Shown here: positions 43,001 to 49,138 of the stretch, one piece after another
Layout of the letters: each line of letters begins with the position of its first letter
Position numbering within the stretch: position 1 is the stretch's first letter
Origin: Mucilaginibacter terrigena
Lineage (GTDB): Bacteria > Bacteroidota > Bacteroidia > Sphingobacteriales > Sphingobacteriaceae
Direction: 5' to 3'
DNA: 64,000 nt
NCBI RefSeq assembly: GCF_004168255.1
Contig: NZ_SEWG01000002.1
Span: 372,001 to 436,000 of the forward strand
Made by a program: the position numbers and the translations under genes
The notes under the pieces: model-generated
The model's input: the letters and a program-made list of their open reading frames with translations, nothing else
Told to the model about the DNA's origin: nothing
The model's database searches: none

Positions 43001-43205
43001 TGGCTTCTTCCAGTGATGGTGTTACCGAACGTAAAATAGTTTCGGCATTTGCGCCCGGGTAAACAGCGGTTACCAACACGGCCGGAGGGGCAATATTAGG
43101 GAAACGCTCTAAGGGCAGTTTGGTTAGGCCAAGTATCCCTACTATCACCAATAGTATGGAGATAACGGTTGATAATACCGGCCTTTCTATGAATTTTTTA
43201 AACAT
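40005..43205 (-). CDS. RND-family multidrug efflux pump (AcrB/MexB-like)
   Basis: A 1066-aa protein with the twelve-helix RND fold: helix 1 (FIERPVLSTVISILLVIVGI), large periplasmic loops (NVQNRVSQATSQLPAEV, PSSPSAGVIFLLLK type), and the proton-relay region LVLAIGIVVDDAIVVVEAVH with the DD pair. The second half mirrors it (IYVQVALIMLIGLLAKNAIL). Length and motifs fit the HAE1 hydrophobe/amphiphile family. It is the inner-membrane pump of the operon; the adaptor lies upstream with a 118-bp repeat-bearing gap. Confidence 0.96.
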   Translation of the reverse strand: MFKKFIERPVLSTVISILLVIVGILGLTKLPLERFPNIAPPAVLVTAVYPGANAETILRSVTPSLEEAINGVEGMTYMTSTASNDGSLGITVYFKQGTNPDQAAVNVQNRVSQATSQLPAEVVQYGITTTKQQNSFIGAMAIYTDDPKKYDATFVANYAQINIVPEIKRIPGVGSAQVFGGVKDYSMRVWLNPAQMATYKITPAEVMAAIQDKNVEAAPGRFGERSDQSFEYVIKYKGKLTKPEEYQNIAIRANADGSVLHLKDVARVELGAYSYNSYSNLNGKDGVIIGIIQLSGSNANEIQIEIDKLMEKVSKDFPAGIKYNQFYRTKTDLDESIKQVEHTLIEAFILVFIVVFIFLQDFRSTLIPAIAVPVAIIGTFFFMQLFGFSINLLTLFALVLAIGIVVDDAIVVVEAVHAKMEHDPSLSPKKATSEAMHEITGAIISITLVMAAVFLPVSFMSGSAGIFYKQFALTMAIAIIISAINALTLSPALAALFLKNKHTGEGHNAPKQGFVQKFYAGFNGSFNFITNRYVGGLKILIKNKWISMAGLGLVIVATVFMVGRTKTGFIPTEDQGFVAIAVSTPSGTSLAGTNKIFKQAEDQLKSLPSARFVTALSGFNFLTQSSSPSAGVIFLLLKPTDERGDVKNIDDIQNIVRGKLGAVPGGTFFVFSFPTVPGFSNVEALDVMLQDKTNGKLDKFSGVANNFIAKLMQKPAVAYAFTSYKADYPQLQLEIDDEKANQLGVNVKDILSTMQAYFGTAQASDFNRFGKYYRVVVQADIADRTDPTTIDRVFVKNKAGETVPINTLVKLTRVYGSETASRYNLFNSIEVNAIPKPGYSSGDAIEAIRETAREELPQGYAYEFSGQTREEIASGGQSTVVFLLCLVFVYFLLSAQYESYILPLAVILSIPTGLFGVFAVLDLTGIENNIYVQVALIMLIGLLAKNAILIVEFAVQKRKTGMSLVNSAIEAARLRIRPIVMTSLAFVFGLFPMSIATGPSAQGNHSISIGAAGGMVSGVILGLLIIPVLFVIFQRLQEKITGVPLSRHLDKNYNPDAQAVEIAEAH

Positions 43206-43323
43206 GATTTCTGTGATTTGTGATGGAAAAACAAGACATAAGAGTCAAGAGCCAAGACGAAATTGTCGCCTTCGGTACTTACTTATATCTTGGTTCTTGA
43301 TTCTTTGTTCTTGTGTCTTAAAA
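43206..43323. repeat. Inverted, repeat-bearing spacer between pump and adaptor genes
   Basis: CAAGACATAAGAGTCAAGAG at about 43230-43250 pairs imperfectly with TCTTGATTCTTTGTTCTTGTGTCTT-like sequence at about 43295-43320. This is a repeat-like spacer and not a coding region. Confidence 0.45.
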
Positions 43324-44460
43324 TTAGTTTTTAGCTACAACGGCTGCTTTTTCAGCTGATTTTTGCGGGGCTATAACCATACCTTCCTGTAATTTGTCGA
43401 TACCGCTTAGTACGATCTGGTCGCCGGCTTTAACGCCATCTTTAACCAGGTAGTTTTCGCCGTTGGTACCTTCAATAGTGATAGGTAATTTCTTAACCTT
43501 GTTGCTATCTGCCAAGGCAAATACAAAGATCTTGTCCTGCATTTCGATGGTAGCCGATTGCGGTACGATCAACGTATTAGGGTGAGGCAGGCTCAAACGA
43601 ACTTTACCCGTATTACCCGAGCGTAACAAGCCTTGCGGGTTAGCAAAGGTTGCCCTTACGGTAATGGCACCGGTAGTTTTATCAAACTGGCCGTCAATCA
43701 CATCAATCTTACCTGATTTGGCGTATTCGCTACCGTCAGCTAATAATAAGGCTACCGATGGCAGGTTCTTCAGCTTATCTTTTAGAGTAGCACCTGCGTA
43801 CTGGTCTTTAAAGTTCACAAAATCCTTCTCGCCAAGGGCAAAGTAAACATGCACATTATGCACATCAGATAATTGTGTTAAAGCGTCGACATCCTGTGGA
43901 GTTACCAGGCTTCCCTGTTTTTTTATAAGTCGACCGATGTAACCGCTAACAGGTGCTTTTATCAAGGTGTAACCCAGGTTGATCCTGGCTGTTGCTACGT
44001 TAGCCTTTGCCGATTCGATATTCGCCTTTGCTACCTGAAAGGTTGCTTTGGCTGTTTTTAACTGGTAGTCTGATACTACTTTGTTGGCAACAAGCGGGGT
44101 TAATTTATCGATCTCTATCTGGGCGTTGCCTTGTGCTGCTTCTGCCGCGTGTAAACTTGCCAACGCGTTGTTTAATGCCGCGCGGAATGGCTGCTCGTTT
44201 ATTTTAAAGATCGGTGAGCCGGCGGTTACAAACGCGCCTTCGTCAACAAATACTTTATCTAATGAGCCGCTTACCTGCGGGCGCACTTCTACATTCACGG
44301 TACCCTCTATAGATGCAGGGTATTCCTGGTAAGTTGTTTGATTACCACTTTCTACCGATGCTACCGGTAATGCAGGTGGGGGCGGGGCTTGTGGCGCTTG
44401 CTGCTTTGGCCCGCAACTGAATATAGAAATGGCGATTATCGCCGCTAAGATAATTTTCAT
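43324..44460 (-). CDS. RND efflux periplasmic adaptor (AcrA-like lipoprotein)
   Basis: The frame extends to 44553, but the ATG at 44460 (MKIILAAIIAISIFSCGPKQ) is the better start because it opens a lipoprotein signal peptide (IFSC). Length 378 aa. The proline-rich linker QAPQAPPPPALPVA follows, then beta-barrel and lipoyl-like parts (VRPQVSGSLDKVFVDEGAFV), an alpha-hairpin (LHAAEAAQGNAQIEIDKLTP region) and the membrane-proximal domain (NTLIVPQSATIEMQDKIFVF). It connects pump and outer-membrane factor. It lies first in the operon, below the TetR gene. Confidence 0.94.
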   Translation of the reverse strand: MKIILAAIIAISIFSCGPKQQAPQAPPPPALPVASVESGNQTTYQEYPASIEGTVNVEVRPQVSGSLDKVFVDEGAFVTAGSPIFKINEQPFRAALNNALASLHAAEAAQGNAQIEIDKLTPLVANKVVSDYQLKTAKATFQVAKANIESAKANVATARINLGYTLIKAPVSGYIGRLIKKQGSLVTPQDVDALTQLSDVHNVHVYFALGEKDFVNFKDQYAGATLKDKLKNLPSVALLLADGSEYAKSGKIDVIDGQFDKTTGAITVRATFANPQGLLRSGNTGKVRLSLPHPNTLIVPQSATIEMQDKIFVFALADSNKVKKLPITIEGTNGENYLVKDGVKAGDQIVLSGIDKLQEGMVIAPQKSAEKAAVVAKN

Positions 44461-44779
44461 GATAATTAATTTTGATGGTGAGTTAATAGGAGTGAGAGCA
44501 GCCCTAAGGCTGTTGATATATATTGTGTCGGTTGTTTTCGTTGTATTATACATGCTTGTAAGTATTGTTGTATTCGATATAATATGTTATGTTTTTAGTG
44601 TGGATATCACCGTGCTAACGCCAACAATAAAAAGATGTTAACGTTGGTAGACTATTTAACACTGTTAAATGTTTGAGGGAATGAGTGGTTATCGTTTTCA
44701 TAAGCTGTGAGTTTAATGTGAATGAACTGTGGTTAACATTGTTAAATTATTTAACAATGTTTAAACATGATTAAAAAAA
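44461..44779. other. Efflux operon control region
   Basis: An AT-rich 319-bp region with three TTAACA-N-TGTTAA-like palindromes (separate entry). No supported gene. I could not place a TAnnTTTG promoter for the efflux operon with confidence. Confidence 0.5.
44654..44764. promoter_or_regulatory. Three TetR-type operator palindromes upstream of the efflux operon
   Basis: ATTTAACA-C-TGTTAAAT at 44654-44670 and TTAACA-T-TGTTAA at 44733-44745 are perfect; TTTAACA-A-TGTTTAA at 44750-44764 is near-perfect. The same core appears again upstream of the TetR gene. The last two abut each other and the TetR stop codon. Confidence 0.7.
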
Positions 44780-45382
44780 TTAAGGGGTTATCGACTTGAT
44801 AATGCCGGTGATAGCATCCCTTAACACCTGCCTGTTTATTTTGTCAGAGTCGCCGCGGTCAAGTAAATTGATAGAAACCAACCCGTGCACTACCGACCAA
44901 AAAGTATAGTACTTGGTACAAATAACCTCCGATTCCATGTCCGGGATATTCATCAATTCGCCGATAGAACCGGTAATGATATCCCATGGTAATTCGGCCT
45001 CGGGTAATTCGTTTACCATTTTGCAGGCACAGCTGGTTGTTATCCCAAACATGCCCTGGTATAACTCTTTATTCGCAAAAGCGAAGTTCCAGTAGGCAAG
45101 CCACATTTCTTCCAGTTGGTCGGCCGGCGAGGTGTGTTTGTCTTTAGCTTCCTGTAACTGCCTTGCAAGCTTTAAATAACCCTGGCGGTTAAGTTCTAAT
45201 AATATCGCTTCCTTGTTGGCGAAGTACTCGTATATAATAGGAGCTGTATATTCAATAACATCTGCTATTTTACGCATACTCAGGGCCTGCCATCCTTCTG
45301 CCTTAACAATTTGTAAAGCGGCATCCAGGATGTTTACCCTGGTTTCCTCTTTCAATCGTAATATCCTATCCTTGCTGGCCAT
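44780..45382 (-). CDS. TetR/AcrR-family transcriptional repressor of the efflux operon
   Basis: The frame is open from 45430, but ATG at 45382 (MASKDRILRL) is the better start because it places the operator upstream; 200 aa. The N-terminal helix-turn-helix is NILDAALQIVKAEGWQALSM then RKIADVIEYTAPIIYEYFAN, a classic TetR pattern. The C-terminal ligand-binding part has three Cys (TSCACKM and ICTKY), unusual for this family, so metal or thiol sensing is possible. It lies upstream of, and on the same strand as, the adaptor gene. Four TTAACA-N-TGTTAA palindromes flank it, one of them just upstream of its start, so it probably represses itself and the efflux genes. Confidence 0.88.
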   Translation of the reverse strand: MASKDRILRLKEETRVNILDAALQIVKAEGWQALSMRKIADVIEYTAPIIYEYFANKEAILLELNRQGYLKLARQLQEAKDKHTSPADQLEEMWLAYWNFAFANKELYQGMFGITTSCACKMVNELPEAELPWDIITGSIGELMNIPDMESEVICTKYYTFWSVVHGLVSINLLDRGDSDKINRQVLRDAITGIIKSITP

Positions 45383-45405
45383 TTTATTTATCCCTATTAG
45401 ATTAT

Positions 45406-45418
45406 TTAACAGTGTTAA
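45406..45418. promoter_or_regulatory. TetR operator upstream of the TetR gene
   Basis: TTAACA-G-TGTTAA is a perfect palindrome 24 bp upstream of the preferred start, and matches the core of the three palindromes at the efflux operon. Confidence 0.7.
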
Positions 45419-45479
45419 GCAAATGTACAACGGTAAATTACAAACCGTTTCATCCTAATGTCATTTGCCTGGTAAAAGC

Positions 45480-45965
45480 TTAATTATTTGTTGATTTTTC
45501 GCTCAGGCAGTTATTCTCTTCATGAAACTTTACCAGTTTCAGCATCACTTCAATAGCTATCTCGTAGTTTTTGGTACCTGCTACCTTTTTATATTGGGTT
45601 TCCAGGTCCATTACCTGGCTCTTTAGGTTGTAATAGAATGCCTCGCCCTCGGTGGTGAAATAAAGCATTACCACGCGTGCATCGTCAGGGCTTTTTTCAC
45701 TGCGCACCATATTAATGGCTTCCAGTTCCTTTACCATTTTACTGGTAGCCTGTTTGCTCACGTTCATTTTAGCAGCCAGTTCGTTGTTGGATATGCCGGT
45801 TTTGCCAATACTCATAAACAGTGGCAGGTGCGCGCTGTTAAATCCCGGCTGGTCTATACGGCAAAGCTTTTTGCCCATCCACTCATCCAAAAGGCGCTTA
45901 AGCAGATACACCAGCTTAGGGGCAACCTTTTTGGTTTCTTCGGTCATTACACAAGTTTCTGCCAT
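45480..45965 (-). CDS. MarR-family transcriptional regulator
   Basis: A 161-aa protein with a winged helix-turn-helix: LFMSIGKTGISNNELAAKMN, VSKQATSKMVKELEAINMVR, and the wing RSEKSPDDARVVMLYFTTEG. Dimerisation helices flank it. It has three Cys (two in or near the first 30 residues), so redox sensing is possible. An inverted pair GTTAAC and GTCAAC lies upstream of it (45978-45997), and a related pair lies upstream of the DUF5686 partner gene, so it may regulate both. Confidence 0.9.
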   Translation of the reverse strand: MAETCVMTEETKKVAPKLVYLLKRLLDEWMGKKLCRIDQPGFNSAHLPLFMSIGKTGISNNELAAKMNVSKQATSKMVKELEAINMVRSEKSPDDARVVMLYFTTEGEAFYYNLKSQVMDLETQYKKVAGTKNYEIAIEVMLKLVKFHEENNCLSEKSTNN

Positions 45966-45977
45966 GATAGTTTATAT

Positions 45978-45997
45978 GTTAACAATAAAATGTCAAC
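45978..45997. promoter_or_regulatory. Candidate MarR operator upstream of the marR-like gene
   Basis: GTTAAC (45978-45983) and GTCAAC (45992-45997) with an 8-bp spacer; a related GTTGAC-N7-GTCAAC lies at 48949-48967. Confidence 0.4.
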
Positions 45998-46018
45998 CCG
46001 GTTTACGAATATATATAA

Positions 46019-48592
46019 TTAAAAGTCAAATTTTACAAAGAACCTGATACCATACTCGGGCGCGCCGGGGTGGTCCAGGTAAGTAAAGCGCCTAACAAAG
46101 TCTACACGTAATAGCTTAAATATGTTACCCACGCCTATGCTGCCTTCCACATATGGTGTGCTGCCTAAGGCATAAGTACCCGCGCCGCCCGCATTTAAAC
46201 TGCCGGGGAACTGTAGCAACGAGTTATTATTCTGCGGGTTATTCTCGCTGCGTACGCCGCCCCATAAGCCTTTAAAGTCGATGATCTCGCGTAGTTTCAG
46301 TTTCTTTAACAACGGGATGCGGTTAAACAAAAAGCCGTTAAAGTTATGGTCGATAGCGATGCTGGCGTAATGGTCGCTCACAAACTCCTGGAAGTTCATC
46401 AAGTTGTATGATTGCAACTGGAAGGCATAGGTTTGGTTGGCGTGGTGGATATCCAGTAATGGGAAAGGCACACTGCCAAACAGGTAACCGCCTTCGGTAG
46501 TTACGTCGGTAAAGCCCAGCTGCGACAGGTAAAAACGTTTGCTGATGTTACCTACAACATTCTGGTAGTTATAATCGCCGCCAAATAGGCCTTTAACACC
46601 CTGGGTATAGTTCAGGGTAAAAATAGGGTACTTATCAGGTATAGGGGTGCGGTACAATTTTCCCTGGTAAAATTTTTCGTGCGGTGCCCAGCGGATCTGC
46701 GCCGATAGCTCGGTAGTTTGGATAAGGTTAACGTTATTAATGACACCATTAGGCAACAGGCTTTGATAAAGCAATGCACCTGCAGGTGTTTGGTCCCATT
46801 TTTTGAATCCTAACGAGTACGACAGGTGGTTGGTAAACTCGTGCACATAATCAAACCTTAAGATATCGTTATACAACCAGATATCGTTGGCACCACGTTT
46901 AAACGATAACAGGAAGTTACTTTCCTGTACAAACTGTAATTCCTGGCCCGGTATTTTGGTATCGTGCTGGAAACTTGCGCGGATATAGTTTTGCGGGAAC
47001 GAATAGATAGATTTGTTGTTAAGCGAGTATGTACTGCTTAAAAAGTATTTAAATTTCTCGTCCTTAGCACCATAAGCACCATAAGTTTCAAAATAATAAC
47101 GCTTGCTTAATTGTGGAGTAGTACGGCCGCCTAAACGTACGCGGAAACCTTCCACAGGGTTAAAGCTGTAAAAGGTGTTGGCCGGGCCAACCTCAAACGC
47201 GCCGTAATTTTTATAACCGGCCAATACCAGCGTGGCAATATCCATAGTTTTCTTAAACGATGGGATGGTTTGCAGGCTATCGATGTTTTTATAGATGCTT
47301 GCCGATGCCGCGTCCAGTGTATCGGGGCGGGTCATTTGCCAGTAGGTATCGTCCTTATCCTCGGCGTTCAGGGCAATTACCTGCGAGTCGCCTTTGTAGG
47401 TATCATCGGTACGGGCGTTGTTTATTACAAAGTTGTTGATGGTAACCAAACGCTCGCCATATACACCGCCACCTTTATTTTTGTTGATCCCAAACTCAAT
47501 TTTCAAATCGCTTTGGCTAAGGTGGTAACGGCCGTCGTTGTTTTTCTCGAACGACAGGGCAGCCTGCATCTGGCGCACAAAATTAAGGTTGATGTTTTTG
47601 TTAACAGTAAGCAGCGCGTTCTGAACGGCGTAGTTGCCATCCATAGTGATGTATATTTTACCTTCAAACAAAAGGTTATTGGTGTTACGCGGGGTAAAGC
47701 TCAACTCGATAAGGTTTGGCTGTACATCTTTAAGCGTATCGGTAATAAAGAATTTATAAAACTCAGGCGAGCTGTTTGATATCGGGCTCAGTAACTGGTT
47801 ACTTAATAACGACACGTTGTTATCATAGATATTGATATCCTGGTACATGCGGTTAAAGTAAGCGGTAAGGCCCTGGTTATCTACAAAATTCTCGTCGTAT
47901 TTTACCTGTTTGTTGGCGGTAATGATCTGCTTTTTGGCATAAGGCGCCTTACGGAAGTAATTATCAGATGTTTTTTCTTCCTGGTACATGGGCAGCAGGG
48001 TTTTGCCACCGATAGCGGTCGAATCCTGCTCGCGGAACAAAAACTGGTAATTTTTAAAGATGCGTTTGTTGCGGAATTTATCACTCAGGTTACTCAACGA
48101 AAAATTCATGCGCTCGTATTGTTTATACTCGGCATAATTATAATTTTCTACCTGGTTCTGGGCCTTGTGGGCAATAACCTGGCGGATCAGTTCGACAGCT
48201 GGGTTGTTCTTGTTGGTATATTTTTTCTTTTTACCGGATCTTACCACCACCTCGTTTAACGAGTGGTTATCTTCTGTTAAGGCGATGTTGATGGTTTGGT
48301 CCTGCCCGGTGGTGATGTTACGCACAGCGGTTCTGTAACCAACAAAAGATACTTTTATCTGGGTAACGGTATTATCGGTAGTGGATATAGCATAGCGGCC
48401 CTGGCCGTTGGTGCCCGAACCTTGTGTGGTACCGGCAAATGTTACCGTTACGTACGACATGGGCTGCTTTGTTTTGGCATCGGTAACAACACCACGCACC
48501 ACAGTTTGGGCGTGCAGGGCTGCTGCTGATGATAACAGTACCAAAAGCAGCACCGCGGTTTTATTAAGTATTTGAGTAAAAAGTGTTTTCAT
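46019..48592 (-). CDS. DUF5686/carboxypeptidase-regulatory-like outer-membrane protein
   Basis: An 857-aa protein. Signal peptide residues 1 to about 29 (ending LHAQ). Residues about 30-115 are a carboxypeptidase-regulatory-like domain (TVVRGVVTDAKTKQPMSYVT), which is common in Bacteroidota TonB systems. The remainder is the DUF5686 family, probably beta-barrel-like with many aromatic strands (YSLNNKSIYSFPQNYIRA) and a C-terminal Phe. It ends in FFVKFDF, typical of outer-membrane barrels. No TonB plug was found. A small gene of unknown function lies just upstream on the same strand. Confidence 0.88.
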   Translation of the reverse strand: MKTLFTQILNKTAVLLLVLLSSAAALHAQTVVRGVVTDAKTKQPMSYVTVTFAGTTQGSGTNGQGRYAISTTDNTVTQIKVSFVGYRTAVRNITTGQDQTINIALTEDNHSLNEVVVRSGKKKKYTNKNNPAVELIRQVIAHKAQNQVENYNYAEYKQYERMNFSLSNLSDKFRNKRIFKNYQFLFREQDSTAIGGKTLLPMYQEEKTSDNYFRKAPYAKKQIITANKQVKYDENFVDNQGLTAYFNRMYQDINIYDNNVSLLSNQLLSPISNSSPEFYKFFITDTLKDVQPNLIELSFTPRNTNNLLFEGKIYITMDGNYAVQNALLTVNKNINLNFVRQMQAALSFEKNNDGRYHLSQSDLKIEFGINKNKGGGVYGERLVTINNFVINNARTDDTYKGDSQVIALNAEDKDDTYWQMTRPDTLDAASASIYKNIDSLQTIPSFKKTMDIATLVLAGYKNYGAFEVGPANTFYSFNPVEGFRVRLGGRTTPQLSKRYYFETYGAYGAKDEKFKYFLSSTYSLNNKSIYSFPQNYIRASFQHDTKIPGQELQFVQESNFLLSFKRGANDIWLYNDILRFDYVHEFTNHLSYSLGFKKWDQTPAGALLYQSLLPNGVINNVNLIQTTELSAQIRWAPHEKFYQGKLYRTPIPDKYPIFTLNYTQGVKGLFGGDYNYQNVVGNISKRFYLSQLGFTDVTTEGGYLFGSVPFPLLDIHHANQTYAFQLQSYNLMNFQEFVSDHYASIAIDHNFNGFLFNRIPLLKKLKLREIIDFKGLWGGVRSENNPQNNNSLLQFPGSLNAGGAGTYALGSTPYVEGSIGVGNIFKLLRVDFVRRFTYLDHPGAPEYGIRFFVKFDF

Positions 48593-48603
48593 TTTATGTG
48601 ATA

Positions 48604-48915
48604 TTAGATAGAGGTAGGGTTGATGTTTTGTTGTTTGACAGCTTTAACAGTAAGTTTACGGAGCGCTTTCACCGTAGATGTTGCGTAACTGCGAACGGTA
48701 AGCGTTAAAAACTCCATGTTAATATCGGTACCCAGAAAATTCTGCTTAAATCCTTCGCCTAAAACATTGATAATGTACTCGCCGGCAGACAGGGCATGTT
48801 TAGGCTGCACATCTGCGGTTAATGTGGAAACTGTTTTTTGAGGAAGAACTGTATGATCGGTATTTCTCTTGAAAAGAGAGCTGATGTTTGGCTGATGTAA
48901 GGTTAACGTTTTCAT
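48604..48915 (-). CDS. Small hypothetical protein, partner of the DUF5686 gene
   Basis: The frame is open from 48966, but ATG at 48915 (MKTLTLHQPNISSLFKR) is the better start, giving 103 aa. The protein is basic, with a pattern of hydrophobic strands (SAGEYIINVLGEGFK) and a basic C-terminal tail. No signal peptide or membrane helix. I do not recognise it. It is 11 bp from the DUF5686 start, so likely co-transcribed. Confidence 0.6.
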   Translation of the reverse strand: MKTLTLHQPNISSLFKRNTDHTVLPQKTVSTLTADVQPKHALSAGEYIINVLGEGFKQNFLGTDINMEFLTLTVRSYATSTVKALRKLTVKAVKQQNINPTSI

Positions 48916-48948
48916 TGTAGTGATAATAACACTACAAATGTAAACCAA

Positions 48949-48967
48949 GTTGACTAATATCGTCAAC
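48949..48967. promoter_or_regulatory. GTTGAC-N7-GTCAAC inverted repeat
   Basis: Perfect 6-bp arms (48949-48954 and 48962-48967), upstream of the 103-aa gene. Resembles the GTTAAC/GTCAAC pair upstream of the MarR-like gene. Confidence 0.5.
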
Positions 48968-49138
48968 CAAATTTACTATTTAACTTTTTTATGACAAAAG
49001 TCAGACGGAAATATATGGCCATGACAAAGCACGGCGTTTGCATATCTATTTATAGCTAAAACTGTAAGAAAATAATATAGTGTAAAAGCTACACCTAAGT
49101 TTGTATTTATTCTGCAAAAAAGGGATTTAACTTACTTG

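Noticed and set aside
44429..44641. 70-aa hydrophobic plus-strand frame in the efflux control region
   Set aside because: It is antisense to the adaptor start and lies in AT-rich operator DNA; hydrophobicity reflects T-richness.
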